From: Pseudomonas sp.
GTDB lineage: Bacteria > Pseudomonadota > Gammaproteobacteria > Pseudomonadales > Pseudomonadaceae
NCBI GenBank assembly: GCA_030699825.1
Contig: JAUYKV010000061.1
Location: forward strand, 1-64,000
DNA length: 64,000 nt
Reading direction: 5' to 3'
The notes beneath the pieces were generated by a model, which saw nothing but the letters and a program-made list of their open reading frames with translations, made no database searches and was not told the origin of the DNA. A program made the position numbers and the translations under genes. Below are positions 42,356 through 57,596 of this stretch, piece after piece (within the stretch, counting starts at the first letter, position 1; every line of letters begins with the position of its first letter).

Positions 42356-43633
42356 TCAATCCCCGGCGGCCTGCAGTGCCTGTTGCAGGTCGGCAAGGAT
42401 GTCGTCGCTGTGTTCGATGCCGATCGACAGGCGCACCATGTCGCGCGGCACGCCGGCCTTGGCCAGTTCCTCGTCGTTGAGCTGACGGTGGGTGGTGGAA
42501 GCCGGATGGCAGGCCAGCGATTTGGCGTCGCCGATATTGACCAGGCGCACCACCAGCTTGAGCGCATCGATAAAGCGCGCCCCCGCCGCCTGACCGCCGA
42601 CGATGCCGAAGGAGAGGATCGAGGCCGGTTTGCCCTGGCAGTATTTTTGCGCCAGGTCATGCTCGGGATGATCGCTCAGACCGGCGTACTTGACCCAGGC
42701 CACCTGCGGGTGATTCTGCAGGTATTCGGCGACCTTGAGTGCGTTCTCGCAGTGACGCTCCATGCGCAGGGCCAGGGTTTCCAGGCCTTGCAGGATCAGG
42801 AAGGAATTGAACGGCGAGATGGCCGCGCCCATGTTGCGCAGCGGTACCACCCGGCAGCGGCCGATGAAGGCCGCCGGGCCGAAGGCCTCGGTGTAGGTCA
42901 CGCCGTGGTAGGAGGCGTCCGGGGTGTTGAGCAGGGCGAAGCGCTCCTGGTGCTGCGCCCAGGGGAAGTTGCCGGAGTCGACCACGATGCCGCCGATGCT
43001 GGTGCCGTGGCCACCCATGTACTTGGTCAGCGAGTGCACCACGATGTCGGCGCCGTGCTCGAAGGGGCGACACAGCATGGGCGTGGCCACGGTGTTGTCG
43101 ACGATCAGCGGCACGCCATGGCGGTGGGCCGCGTCGGCCAGCGCTTGCAGGTCAATGATGTTGCCGGCCGGGTTGCCGATGGACTCGCAGAACACTGCCT
43201 TGGTCTTGTTGTCGATCAGCGCTTCCAGAGCGGCGATATCGTCATGGGCGGCGAAGCGCACTTCGATGCCCTGGCGCGGCAGGGTGTGGGCGAACAGGTT
43301 ATAGGTGCCGCCATACAGCTTGGCCACCGAGACGATGTTGTCGCCGACTTCGGCGATGGTCTGGATGGCATAGGTGATGGCCGCCATGCCGGACGCCACG
43401 GCCAGCGCGCCGACGCCGCCTTCCAGGGCCGCCACGCGTTTTTCCAGTACGTCGGTGGTGGGATTCATGATCCGCGTGTAGATGTTGCCGGCGACCTTGA
43501 GGTCGAACAGGTCGGCACCGTGCTGGGTGTCGTCGAAGGCGTAGGAGGTGGTCTGGTAGATCGGCACCGCTACCGCCCTGGTGGTCGGGTCAGGGCTGTA
43601 ACCGGCATGGATGGCCAGGGTTTCCAGTTTCAT
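42356..43633 (-). CDS. metY: O-acetylhomoserine sulfhydrylase (homocysteine synthase)
   Basis: 425 residues, Cys/Met-metabolism PLP enzyme. LAIHAGY starts the domain; the PLP-binding lysine lies in HSLTKYMGGHGTSIGG; later GPAAFIGRCR and SIGIEHSDDILADL. Length and inserts fit the MetY (about 425) rather than the shorter MetZ/MetB type. Makes homocysteine from O-acetylhomoserine and sulfide. Located upstream of trxC on the same strand. Confidence 0.93.
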   Translation of the reverse strand: MKLETLAIHAGYSPDPTTRAVAVPIYQTTSYAFDDTQHGADLFDLKVAGNIYTRIMNPTTDVLEKRVAALEGGVGALAVASGMAAITYAIQTIAEVGDNIVSVAKLYGGTYNLFAHTLPRQGIEVRFAAHDDIAALEALIDNKTKAVFCESIGNPAGNIIDLQALADAAHRHGVPLIVDNTVATPMLCRPFEHGADIVVHSLTKYMGGHGTSIGGIVVDSGNFPWAQHQERFALLNTPDASYHGVTYTEAFGPAAFIGRCRVVPLRNMGAAISPFNSFLILQGLETLALRMERHCENALKVAEYLQNHPQVAWVKYAGLSDHPEHDLAQKYCQGKPASILSFGIVGGQAAGARFIDALKLVVRLVNIGDAKSLACHPASTTHRQLNDEELAKAGVPRDMVRLSIGIEHSDDILADLQQALQAAGD

Positions 43634-43765
43634 GCACGCGTTCCTTCAGGCTCGTTTGGAAAAGTCGCAGCATGGAGAGGAAGGGCTACTCTGGTCAATG
43701 CTCTGCAGCAATAAAACCAGCCGGATACAGGCTCGATGGGGGTCGACCTTCTATCGCCTAATGGC

Positions 43766-45562
43766 TCAGACCGGCGTCAGCGGCCAGAACCAGGGGATGA
43801 CGAAGCTGGCCACCACCCACAACAGCAGGTTGAGTGGGATGCCGACCTTCATGAAGTCGGTGAAGCGGTAGCCGCCGGCGTTGTAGACGAAGGTGTTGGT
43901 CTGGTAGCCGATGGGCGTGGCGAAGCTGGCGCTGGCAGCGAACATCACCGCCACGACGAAGGCGCGCGGGTCGACGCCCAGGTGCTGGGCCATGCCGATG
44001 GCGATGGGGGTGACCAGCACCGCCACGGCGTTGTTCGACAGCACCTCGGTGAGGATCGAGGTGAACAGGTAGATGAACGACAGCATCAGCAGCGGCCCGG
44101 CCCAGGGCAGCAGGTCCATCATGTTTTGCACCATCAGTGTGACCAGGCCGACCTTGTCCATGGCGATGCTGATCGCCAACATGCCGAAGATCAGGCTGAG
44201 GATCTTCCAGTCCACCGCCTTGTAGGCGTCTTCCACGTCCAGGCAGCGGGTCGCCAGCACGACCACCGCGCCAATGATCGCCAGGCCTTCGATGGCCATC
44301 AGGCCGAAGGCGGCGAGGACCATCACCGCCAGGGTGGCAATGATCGCAATCGGCGCCTTGTCGCGGCGGAAGGCGCGTTCCTGCACGGCGTTGAGGCTGA
44401 TCAATTCGCCATTGTCGGCGAAGCGCTTGATTTGCGAGGGGGTGCCTTCGACCAGCATCACGTCGCCGAATTGCAGCTCGAAGTCGTCCAGGTTGCCCTG
44501 GATGTTCTCGTCCTGCCGGTGCACGGCGAGCACGGCGATGCCGTAGCGCGCGGTGAGGTCGAGGTCGCGCATGGGCCGGTGGCTGAAACGCGAACTGCGC
44601 CCGACTATGGCCTCGGCCAGCACCACGTCATGGCTGCTGATGGTCTCGAAGGCGTCGCCGCGGTTGAAGGTCAGGTGGCCGCTTTCGCGCAGTTCCACCA
44701 CGTTCTTCACCTGGCCATGCAGCACCAGGCGATCGCCATTGGCCAGCTGGGTGTCGTGGGTCGGTTCGGTGATCTCCTGGTCCTCACGGAACAGTTTGAG
44801 CACCTGCAGGCCGCTGCCGCCGTTTAGGTTGGCCTCGCTCAGGGTCTTGCCGATCACCGGTGAGCCATGGGGCACCAGCAACTCGGTCATAAAGGTGCGA
44901 TCGAGGTCGGGGCGCAGCTGCTTGGACAGGGTGTCGCGCTCGGGCAGCAGGTGGCGGCCGATGGTCAGCAGGTAGAGCATGCCGACCGTGGCCAGGATCA
45001 GCCCGGCGCCGGTGATCTCGAAGATGCCGAAGGGTGCCAGGCCGGCCTTGCGCGCGACGCCGTCGACCAGGATGTTGGTCGAGGTGCCGATCATGGTCAG
45101 GGTGCCGCCGAGGATGGTGGCGTAGGACAGCGGGATCAGCAGCTTCGACGGCAGGGTGCCGGCACGCCGCGCGAGGGAGATGGCCACCGGGGTGAGGATG
45201 GCCACCACCGGGGTGTTGTTCAGGCAGGCGGAAATAACCAGGGCGACCAGGGTCAGGCCGGTGAGCACCTTTATCGGGCTGGTGCCGACCAGATCGCCCA
45301 GCCAGTTGCCCAGCGCGTCGATGCAGCCGGTGCGCTCCAGGGCAGCCGAGAGCACGAACATGCAGGCGATGGTCACCGGCGCCGAGTTGCTCAGCACGCT
45401 GAGCACTTCGCCGGGGGTTAGCAGTTGCGTGACCAGCAGCGCCGCCACGGCAATCGCCGCGACTATGTCCGGGCTCCATTTCTCGCGGACGAAGGCGTAC
45501 AGCACCCAGATCAGCAAGGCGCCGACAAACAGCAAGGGCAGGGGGAGTGAGTCCCAGAACAT
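43766..45562 (-). CDS. SLC13/DASS-family anion transporter with two RCK_C domains
   Basis: 598-residue membrane protein: a helix block at 5-200, two cytosolic TrkA-C/RCK_C domains (about 215-385) with regulatory look, and a second helix block at 395-598. NTPVVAILTPVAISLAR and the closing SASFATPIGYQTNTFVYNAGGYRFTDF are the two SNT-like anion-binding repeats. Substrate (sulfate, dicarboxylate or other) is unknown. Confidence 0.87.
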   Translation of the reverse strand: MFWDSLPLPLLFVGALLIWVLYAFVREKWSPDIVAAIAVAALLVTQLLTPGEVLSVLSNSAPVTIACMFVLSAALERTGCIDALGNWLGDLVGTSPIKVLTGLTLVALVISACLNNTPVVAILTPVAISLARRAGTLPSKLLIPLSYATILGGTLTMIGTSTNILVDGVARKAGLAPFGIFEITGAGLILATVGMLYLLTIGRHLLPERDTLSKQLRPDLDRTFMTELLVPHGSPVIGKTLSEANLNGGSGLQVLKLFREDQEITEPTHDTQLANGDRLVLHGQVKNVVELRESGHLTFNRGDAFETISSHDVVLAEAIVGRSSRFSHRPMRDLDLTARYGIAVLAVHRQDENIQGNLDDFELQFGDVMLVEGTPSQIKRFADNGELISLNAVQERAFRRDKAPIAIIATLAVMVLAAFGLMAIEGLAIIGAVVVLATRCLDVEDAYKAVDWKILSLIFGMLAISIAMDKVGLVTLMVQNMMDLLPWAGPLLMLSFIYLFTSILTEVLSNNAVAVLVTPIAIGMAQHLGVDPRAFVVAVMFAASASFATPIGYQTNTFVYNAGGYRFTDFMKVGIPLNLLLWVVASFVIPWFWPLTPV

Positions 45563-45837
45563 CGGCGTCCTTAGCGTGCAGCTCTCGTGTGAAGTGGCGG
45601 GCGGGTGAAGTGACGGGCGCGCCGACGGACGGCCGCGCGAGGCGCTGAAGATAAGGCCTGCGGCTTAGAGAGTCTAAGAATGTTTGAGAAGGTTTATATG
45701 CCTTTTCGGTTTAACAGATAAAGCTGCATCGCCCTCCCGGCCGCGCACTGTTCCTGTGCCGTCCCTGCCAGCGCCCGGACCTTCTGTCCGGCCTGCCTGG
45801 CGCCGCTGCGCGAGCAGGGCGCCGAGTCGCATGGGGC

Positions 45838-50984
<5,147 letters not shown>

Positions 50985-51065
50985 GGTCGTGATCGGGCGG
51001 CTCGAAAAGACGCTGAGTTTAACAGGCTGGTGAAAGGCTTGATGCAGGAGGTTTGCCGCAGGCAG

Positions 51066-52811
51066 TCAGAGAAACGAACCTGGCCCCGGACGACTGCCTT
51101 CGGGGAATTTGACCCCGACCTTACGGATCTTGTTCCCGTCCATCGCCGCCACCGTCCAGGTCAGGCCCTGCCATTCGACCTGGTCGCCAATCACCGGTTC
51201 ACCGCCGATTTCATGGGCGATGAAACGCCCCAGGCTCTGCTGGCTGTTGATGCCGTCCAGCTTAAGACCATAGAGCGCCGCTACGGCGTCGAGTTCGGCA
51301 TCGCCTTCGAGAACGAAATCGCCGAAGAAACGCAGGTCCTGGCCACGCTTGGGTGCCTGGCTGAACAGTTTGCCCAGGGCTGGCAGGTCGTGTTCGTGGC
51401 CAACCACGCAGAGCAGGTCGCCGGCCTCGAGTCGGGTGCTGCCGGAGGGATGGAGCAGTTCCTTGCCGCGAAACAGTGCAGCAATGCGCGTGCCTTCGGG
51501 CATCTTCAGCTCGCGCAGAGCGGCGCCGATGCACCATTTTTCCGCACCCAGGCGGTAGATGAACAGCTCCCACTGGCTGGTCGGGTGCACGTCCAGGCCG
51601 GCGCGCGACACCGGTGCCGGCTCTGGCGGCACGGTGACGCGTAACAGTTTGGCCGCCCAGGGCAGGCTGGTGCCCTGCAGCAGCAGGGAGACCAGCACGA
51701 TGAAGAAGGCCACGTTGAAGAACAGCTGGGCATTCGCCAGGCCGGCCATCAGCGGGAACACCGCGAGAATGATCGGCACCGCGCCACGCAAGCCGACCCA
51801 GGCGATAAAGACGCGCTCGCGGTCATGGAAACCCTTGAAGGGCAGCAGGCCGATGAAAATCGACAGCGGTCGGGCGATCAGGATCATCCACAGGGCCAGG
51901 CCCAGCGCCGGCAGGGCGATCGGCAGCAGTTCGCGGGGTGTGACCAGCAGGCCGAGCACCAGGAACATGCCGATCTGCGCCAGCCAGGCCAGGCCGTCGA
52001 GCATGTGCAGGATGCCGTGACGCGAGCGGATCGGCTTGTAGCCCAGCAGCAGGCCACACAGGTAGATGGCCAGAATGCCGCTGCCGCCCACCGCATTGGT
52101 GATGGCGAAGATGATCAGCCCGCCGCTGACCACCAGCAAGGGATAGAGGCCGTTGGCCAATTCCATGCGGTTGACCAGGTTGAGCAGCAGCCAGCCGCCG
52201 CCCAGGCCAAACAATGCGCCTATGCCGAACTGCTTGAGCAATTGCAGGAGTGGCGACCAGCCCAAGCCCTCCTGGCCGCTGGCAAGCATGGCGATCAGGG
52301 TGACGGTGAGGAACACCGCCATGGGGTCGTTGCTGCCGGATTCGATTTCCAGGGTGGCGCTGACCCGTTCGTTGAGGCCGCGCCCGCCGAGCAGGCTGAA
52401 TACCGCGGCGGCATCGGTGGAGCCGACGATGGCGCCGATCAGCAGGCCTTCCATCCAGCTCAGGTCGAACAGCCAGGCGGCGGCCATGCCGGTCAGCCCG
52501 GCGGTGATCAGCACCCCCACCGTGGCCAGCGACAAGGAGGGCCACAGGGCCACGCGGAAACTGGAGACACGGGTACGCATGCCGCCATCGAGCAGAATGA
52601 TCGCCAGGGCCAGGTTGCCCACCAGGTAGGCCAGCGGGTAGTTGTCGAAGAGGATGCCGCCCGGCCCGTCGGTGCCGGCGAGCATGCCGATGGCGAGGAA
52701 GATCACCAGGATGGGGATGCCGAAGCGCGCGCCAAAAGCGCTGACCAGGATGCTCAAGGCCACCAGGAATGCACCGATCAAGAATAGATTATTGATGGTG
52801 TTGGCGTCCAA
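51066..52811 (-). CDS. nhaP2: K+/H+ antiporter NhaP2/CvrA
   Basis: 581 residues. CPA1 antiporter domain of about 12 helices (1-390) with [21 protein letters not shown] and the ion-binding SGSNDPMA, then TrkA-C (about 405-490) and a CorC_HlyC-like domain (500-575). The start is TTG 52811: GGAG lies 7 nt upstream and the translation [13 protein letters not shown] fits the family. Exports K+ in exchange for protons. Confidence 0.92.
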   Translation of the reverse strand: MDANTINNLFLIGAFLVALSILVSAFGARFGIPILVIFLAIGMLAGTDGPGGILFDNYPLAYLVGNLALAIILLDGGMRTRVSSFRVALWPSLSLATVGVLITAGLTGMAAAWLFDLSWMEGLLIGAIVGSTDAAAVFSLLGGRGLNERVSATLEIESGSNDPMAVFLTVTLIAMLASGQEGLGWSPLLQLLKQFGIGALFGLGGGWLLLNLVNRMELANGLYPLLVVSGGLIIFAITNAVGGSGILAIYLCGLLLGYKPIRSRHGILHMLDGLAWLAQIGMFLVLGLLVTPRELLPIALPALGLALWMILIARPLSIFIGLLPFKGFHDRERVFIAWVGLRGAVPIILAVFPLMAGLANAQLFFNVAFFIVLVSLLLQGTSLPWAAKLLRVTVPPEPAPVSRAGLDVHPTSQWELFIYRLGAEKWCIGAALRELKMPEGTRIAALFRGKELLHPSGSTRLEAGDLLCVVGHEHDLPALGKLFSQAPKRGQDLRFFGDFVLEGDAELDAVAALYGLKLDGINSQQSLGRFIAHEIGGEPVIGDQVEWQGLTWTVAAMDGNKIRKVGVKFPEGSRPGPGSFL

Positions 52812-53033
52812 GGAGGTGCTCCGGGTCGAAAAGCGATCACACCGATATGCATGGTGCGTGCCACGGATTCTAACCGCTGCTGTTGTCCTCCTGTCAAAAA
52901 AACCCTGTGGCCACCGTTATGTGTTGCACGCAACCTCAGGGCCGGGCGGCGTTCCGCTTCAGCTCACCGCCGTTAAGCCAGCAGTCTTGATGGGCTGAAG
53001 CTGATGCCTAGCCGAGGGCCCGCGAGACACGCC

Positions 53034-54836
53034 CTAGAACCAGCTGTCCTGCATGCCCAGGCAGGTGTCGTCGCGGGCTTCGAGGATCGCCAGGTGGTGA
53101 TGGCAGCCCGGCACTTCCCAGGTCAGGAAGTAACGCGCGGCCTGCAGCTTGCCTTTATAGAAGTCGACATCCGCCGGGTTGCCGGCCGCCAGACCCTGTT
53201 CGGCCTTGATCGCCTGCTCCAGCCAGCGCCAGCCGATCACCATATGACCGAACACGTTGAGGTACAGCGCCGAGTTGGCCAGGCCTTGATTGACCTTGCC
53301 GCTCATCAAATCGCCGAGCAGCGCCAGGGTCACCGCCGACAGGCGCGCCAGCAGTTGCTCCAGCGGCTGGCGCAGGGCATTCAGCGACTCGTAGGCGCTG
53401 GCCTGCTGGCAGCTGTCCTGGATCAGCTTGAGCAGTTGCTTGAGCGCGGCGCCGCCGTTCATCGACAGCTTGCGCCCGAGCAAATCGAGGGACTGGATGC
53501 CGTGGGTGCCTTCGTGGATCGGGTTGAGGCGGTTGTCGCGGTAATACTGCTCCACCGGGTAATCGCGGGTATAGCCGTGGCCGCCGAGAATCTGGATCGC
53601 CAGTTCGTTGGCCTTGAGGCAGAACTCCGACGGCCACGACTTGACGATGGGCGTCAGCAGATCGAGCAGCTCCAGGGCGACGCGCCGCTGCTCTGTAGTT
53701 TCCAGGGTCTGGGTGTCGTCGAACAGCCGCGCCGCATACAGGCCGAGGTCGAAGGCGCCTTCGACATAAGCCTTCTGGGTCAGCAGCATGCGCCGCACAT
53801 CGGCGTGCTCGATGATCGCCACTTGGCCCGAGGTCGGGTCCTTGCCATCCGGCAGGCGACCTTGCGGGCGCTGGCGCGCGTAGTCCAGCGAGTACAGGTA
53901 GCCGGCGTAACCGAGCATCACCGCGCCCATGCCGACGCCGATGCGCGCCTCGTTCATCATCTGGAACATATAGGCAAGGCCGGCATGCGGCTTGCCCACC
54001 AGGTAGCCGACGCAGTCGCCGTTATCACCAAAGTTCAAGGCGGTGGAGGTGGTGCCGCGCCAGCCCATCTTGTGGAACAAGCCGGCCAGCACCACATCGT
54101 TACGCTTGCCCAGGCTGCCGTCATCGCCCACCAGAAACTTGGGCACGATAAACAGCGAGATGCCCTTCACCCCGGGCGGCGCGTCCGGCAGCTTGGCCAG
54201 GACCATATGCACGATGTTCTCGCTCAATGGGTGGTCGCCGCCGGAGATAAAGATCTTGTTGCCCTTGAGCCGGTAAGTGCCGTCGCCCGCCGGTTCGGCG
54301 CGGGTGCGCAGATCCGACAGGGATGAACCGGCATGGGGTTCGGTCAGCGCCATGGTGCCGAAGAAACGGCCGTCGATCATCGGCTGCAGAAAGCGTTGCT
54401 TCTGCTCGGCGCTGCCGAAGGTCTCGATCAGGTTGGCCGCGCCCATGGTCAGGAACGGATAGGAAGTGGTTGCCGCGTTGGCCGACTGGAAGTGGGCGAA
54501 GCAGGCCTGCGACAGGAGGTTGGGCAACTGCATACCGCCGACATCGAATTCGCGGGTGGCATTGAGGAAACCGGCCTCGAGGAAGGCATCCACCGCCGGT
54601 TTGACCTCGGGAATCAGCACCGCTGCGCCGTCTACGTACTCGGGTTCGTGTTCGTCGTTCTTGCGGTTGTGCGGGGCAAACAGCTTCTCGGCGATGCTGC
54701 GGGCGGTGTCGATGGCCGCATCGAAGGTCTCGCGGCTGTGCTCGGCGAAACGCTCGCGCTGGGTCAGGGCTTCGGCATCGAGCACTTCGTAAAGTTCGAA
54801 GGCCAGATTGCGGGAACTGAGCAGGGACTCGGACAT
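53034..54836 (-). CDS. Acyl-CoA dehydrogenase
   Basis: 600-residue flavoprotein of the longer, C-terminally extended acyl-CoA dehydrogenase type. MALTEPHAGSSLSDL is the FAD/substrate signature, QILGGHGYTRDYPVEQYYRD the second; the C-terminal extension (about 470-600) resembles the DUF4974-like end seen in this subfamily. Oxidises an acyl-CoA to the enoyl-CoA; chain length unknown. GGAGGT sits before ATG 54836. Monocistronic, with no etf or beta-oxidation gene nearby. Confidence 0.9.
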   Translation of the reverse strand: MSESLLSSRNLAFELYEVLDAEALTQRERFAEHSRETFDAAIDTARSIAEKLFAPHNRKNDEHEPEYVDGAAVLIPEVKPAVDAFLEAGFLNATREFDVGGMQLPNLLSQACFAHFQSANAATTSYPFLTMGAANLIETFGSAEQKQRFLQPMIDGRFFGTMALTEPHAGSSLSDLRTRAEPAGDGTYRLKGNKIFISGGDHPLSENIVHMVLAKLPDAPPGVKGISLFIVPKFLVGDDGSLGKRNDVVLAGLFHKMGWRGTTSTALNFGDNGDCVGYLVGKPHAGLAYMFQMMNEARIGVGMGAVMLGYAGYLYSLDYARQRPQGRLPDGKDPTSGQVAIIEHADVRRMLLTQKAYVEGAFDLGLYAARLFDDTQTLETTEQRRVALELLDLLTPIVKSWPSEFCLKANELAIQILGGHGYTRDYPVEQYYRDNRLNPIHEGTHGIQSLDLLGRKLSMNGGAALKQLLKLIQDSCQQASAYESLNALRQPLEQLLARLSAVTLALLGDLMSGKVNQGLANSALYLNVFGHMVIGWRWLEQAIKAEQGLAAGNPADVDFYKGKLQAARYFLTWEVPGCHHHLAILEARDDTCLGMQDSWF

Positions 54837-54960
54837 GGGCTACCTCCAGTGGAATGGCGCCAGTCTAGGCCGCTGAATAAACAGCGCCTAGCACCATCCA
54901 TTGGCGTGATAAAGCTGCAAAACCCGCTCAGTTGAGGAGTGCCAGATGATGTTGAGCATT

Positions 54961-55000
54961 CACCCCCGGCCCCTCTCCCTCGGGAGAGGGGCCGGGGGTG
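54961..55000. repeat. Perfect 19-bp inverted repeat with 2-nt loop
   Basis: Arm CACCCCCGGCCCCTCTCCC (54961-54979), TC, and its exact inverse (54982-55000). No T tract, so probably a repeat element rather than a terminator. Similar CCCTCTCCC-GGGAGAGGG palindromes are, from memory, common in pseudomonad intergenic DNA. Confidence 0.8.
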
Positions 55001-55055
55001 AGGGCCTGCGCCTTTGGCTATGTAGCCATTGAACGCTGAGCCCGCCGCAGTCCGG

Positions 55056-55076
55056 TGGGAGGGGCTTTAGCCGCGA
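55056..55076. repeat. Pseudomonas REP-type unit
   Basis: TGGGAGGGGCTTTAGCCGCG fits the common pseudomonad REP pattern GTGGGAG-GGGCT-N-AGCC-GCGA with its small internal hairpin GGCTTTAGCC. A single unit, not a tandem pair. Confidence 0.6.
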
Positions 55077-55161
55077 AATGTTGTCGGCGTTTTGAAAGTT
55101 TTCACGAATCAATCCCCCAAAAACGCACAACCTCTAATGCAGCACATCACCGGGGCATAGC

Positions 55162-55371
55162 CTAACCCTTAGCCTCGCTACGCCGCCGCTCGGTCACCGG
55201 AATACCGCCGATGCCCCAGTTGTCGGTGTCCACTTCATCGATCACCACCACCGTGGTCGCCGGGTTCTTGCCAAGCACATCGACCAGCAATTGGGTGGCG
55301 CCTTCGATCAGTTGGCGCTTCTGCTCGGCGCTGGCGCCTTCGCGGGTGATCTTGATATTTACGTAGGGCAT
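55162..55371 (-). CDS. 4-oxalocrotonate tautomerase family protein
   Basis: 69 residues from ATG 55371 (preceded by AAAGGAGGT). After Met removal, Pro1 of PYVNIKITREGAS is the catalytic base. Family length is about 60-80. The gene begins 4 bp after the MFS gene and is cotranscribed with it; substrate unknown. Confidence 0.92.
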   Translation of the reverse strand: MPYVNIKITREGASAEQKRQLIEGATQLLVDVLGKNPATTVVVIDEVDTDNWGIGGIPVTERRRSEAKG

Positions 55372-55375
55372 TTCA

Positions 55376-56554
55376 TTACCTCCTTTCTGATACATGAACG
55401 GGAACCGCAAACGACCAGGCCAAGGCCCAGATCAACGCGGCGGCGCCAAGCGCGAAACTTTGCCCGAGGCTGCCGCCCTGGGCCAGCCATTGCTCGGCCA
55501 GCCAGGGGCCGAGCAACTGGCTGCCGCCGTACAGCGCAATCAAAGCGGCAGACAGGCGCGGGCCTTGATGCGGGTGCAGGCTGCGTGCCAGGCGCTGGGT
55601 GAGAAATACGCTGCCGATAAAGGTGCCGCCGACCAACACCGCGCAGAGCAATACGCCGAATTGCCCCGGCCACAGCAGCGGCGCGGCCGCGCCCAGGGCT
55701 TGGGTGGCGTAGTTGACGAGCAGAGCGCGGCGGTCGCCCAAACGCGCGCCCAGGTAATTCCACAGGGCGATGGAGGCCAGGCTGGCCAGTGCCGTCCAGC
55801 GCCAGGCGCCGCTCAATAGCGGGTCGCCCGCCGCTAGCTGTTCGCGGGCCAGGGCCGGGAGAAAGGTCATCGGCAGGATGTAGCCAAGGCCAGCACCGGC
55901 ATAGGCGAGAAACAGCGGGGTGCTGGTGCGATCGAACAGTTTGCTGGTCGGCTGCCGGGTGGTCGAGGCGTGCGGCTGCACCTTCAATCGGTCGAGCAGG
56001 TAGGCGCTTAGCAGCGCTATCGGCAGCGCCAGGGCCGCGGCCGGCCACCAGCGCTGGGCGCCGCTGAGCCAGTCTGCCGGCCAGTCCGCCACGCCGCTGG
56101 ACAGCAGCAGGCCGCCGCCCAAACCGAGATAGATCAAGCCGCTCAGACGTGTGCGTTGCTGTTGCGCCAACCATTCCAGTACCAATGCCGGCGCCTGGAC
56201 GAACACCACGCCATTGCTGATGCCGTTGGCCAGGCGCAACAGCAGCAGGCTCTGGTAGTCCTCGGTAAAACCCTGGGCCAGGGTCAGCAAGGCATTCAGC
56301 AGCAGTGCCAGGGGCAGGGCGATGCGCATCCGCTGCGGCGCATGCAGTGCCAGGGCGAGCAGCGCACCGAGCAGATAGCCGATGTAATTCCAGGTCGCCA
56401 GGCGGGCGCCCTGTTCCAGGCTGAGCAAGCCGTCGGCGATCAGGTGTGGCAGCAGTGGGGTGAAGGCGAACCGCCCGAGCCCATGCACCACCACCAGCGC
56501 ACTGGCGCCGGCGAGCAGAGCCAGGAAGATATGACGGGGTTGGGCTGTAGTCAT
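55376..56554 (-). CDS. YbfB/YjiJ-type MFS transporter
   Basis: 392 residues and about 12 transmembrane helices. The N-terminus HGLGRFAFTPLLPHLIADG carries the family's GRFA(F/Y)TPLLP motif and the loop between helices 2 and 3 is present. Divergent from a LysR gene and followed by the tautomerase, a usual arrangement for a small export or uptake unit responding to an aromatic or organic-acid ligand (inferred). Confidence 0.9.
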   Translation of the reverse strand: MTTAQPRHIFLALLAGASALVVVHGLGRFAFTPLLPHLIADGLLSLEQGARLATWNYIGYLLGALLALALHAPQRMRIALPLALLLNALLTLAQGFTEDYQSLLLLRLANGISNGVVFVQAPALVLEWLAQQQRTRLSGLIYLGLGGGLLLSSGVADWPADWLSGAQRWWPAAALALPIALLSAYLLDRLKVQPHASTTRQPTSKLFDRTSTPLFLAYAGAGLGYILPMTFLPALAREQLAAGDPLLSGAWRWTALASLASIALWNYLGARLGDRRALLVNYATQALGAAAPLLWPGQFGVLLCAVLVGGTFIGSVFLTQRLARSLHPHQGPRLSAALIALYGGSQLLGPWLAEQWLAQGGSLGQSFALGAAALIWALAWSFAVPVHVSERR

Positions 56555-56613
56555 GGGCTAAACGCCTGGGTCGAGGCCTCAAACCTTAGCGGTTGTAGCA
56601 ATTCGACTGTTAA

Positions 56614-56638
56614 TGAAAAATACTGCGCGTGTTTTTCA
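56614..56638. promoter_or_regulatory. Candidate LysR operator between lysR and the MFS gene
   Basis: Interrupted palindrome TGAAAAATAC (56614-56623), TGCGC, GTGTTTTTCA (56629-56638); 9 of 10 positions pair. Contains T-N11-A spacings. It lies 25 nt before the lysR ATG and 60 nt before the MFS start, the usual site of a LysR autoregulatory box. Confidence 0.55.
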
Positions 56639-56662
56639 CTATGAGTGAATCGGAGATTGGCC

Positions 56663-57553
56663 ATGTTGCCCTGGGAACGACTCAATCCTCAATTGCTGCG
56701 GCATTTTCTCGCCCTTAGCCGCGCCGGCTCGCTGACCGCGGCGGCGCAGCAACTACATTGCGTACCGTCGAATGTCTCGGCACGGCTGCGCCAACTGGAA
56801 AGCCAGCTCGGCGCTGTGTTGTTCCAACGCAAGGCTCAGCGTTTGCGCCTGACCCCGGCGGGCGAGCGTCTGGTGACCTACGCCGAACAGTTGGAGCAGC
56901 TGTGCCAGGCCGCCTGGCGCAGCGTGCAGGAGGATGTCTGGGCCGGCGAATTGCGCCTGGGCTCGATGGAAACCACTGCCGCGGTGCGTTTGCCCGAGGT
57001 GCTCGCGGCCTTTCATCGCGATGCGCCGCGGGTCGATGTCAGCCTGCTGACCGGCACCAGTCGCCACCTGGTCGAGCAGGTATTGGCCGGACGCCTGGAC
57101 GCCGCCCTGATCGGCGGCCCCTTCGAGCATCCGCTGTTGGTTGCCGAGGTGATCTGGCGTGAGGAGCTGATGCTGGTGCTACCCGCCAGCCCGGCCGGCA
57201 AGTCTTTGCTGCAAGGGCCGGTAAGCTTGCTGGGCTTTCCCGCTGGCTGCCATTACCGCGAGCGCCTCGAGCGCTGGAGCGAACGCCATGCCGTGCAGGT
57301 CAGTGCGCGTCAGAGTTACGGCTCCATCGACGCCATCCTCGGCGGTATCGCCGCCGGCATGGGCATCGGCATGCTGCCGCGTAGCCTGTTGCAACTGCAC
57401 CCACGCGGTCGGCTGGTGGCCGCAAAAGTCATCGACAGCGACCTGGCTGCGGCGCCGACCCTACTGATGCGCCGTTGCGACGCCCCCAGCCACCCGGTCC
57501 TGGAACATCTGCTCGAACTATTGCGCGCCCAGCCACTGCAATCGGTCGCTTGA
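56663..57553 (+). CDS. LysR-family transcriptional regulator
   Basis: 296 residues. Helix-turn-helix at about 10-60: LLRHFLALSRAGSLTAAAQQLHCVPSNVSARLRQLE, then a ligand-binding domain (about 85-290). Start ATG 56663 has GGAG nine nt upstream; the in-frame GTG 56645 is less likely. Divergent from the MFS-tautomerase unit, which it probably controls. Confidence 0.92.
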   Translation: MLPWERLNPQLLRHFLALSRAGSLTAAAQQLHCVPSNVSARLRQLESQLGAVLFQRKAQRLRLTPAGERLVTYAEQLEQLCQAAWRSVQEDVWAGELRLGSMETTAAVRLPEVLAAFHRDAPRVDVSLLTGTSRHLVEQVLAGRLDAALIGGPFEHPLLVAEVIWREELMLVLPASPAGKSLLQGPVSLLGFPAGCHYRERLERWSERHAVQVSARQSYGSIDAILGGIAAGMGIGMLPRSLLQLHPRGRLVAAKVIDSDLAAAPTLLMRRCDAPSHPVLEHLLELLRAQPLQSVA

Positions 57554-57596
57554 AAGAGGCGGCAAACGTAAACTGTGCGGCCATAGGAGCCTGCCC

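Larger units (their letters stand above)
54837..55161. other. 325-bp gene-free region with palindrome and REP-like unit
   Basis: Contains the acyl-CoA dehydrogenase promoter region, a 40-bp perfect palindrome (54961-55000) and a GTGGGAG-type REP unit (55056-55076). No coding sequence seen. Confidence 0.6.

Noticed and set aside
54961-55000. Palindrome as an intrinsic terminator
   Set aside because: No T tract follows on either strand; it also lies upstream of the acyl-CoA dehydrogenase gene rather than at a gene end on that side.
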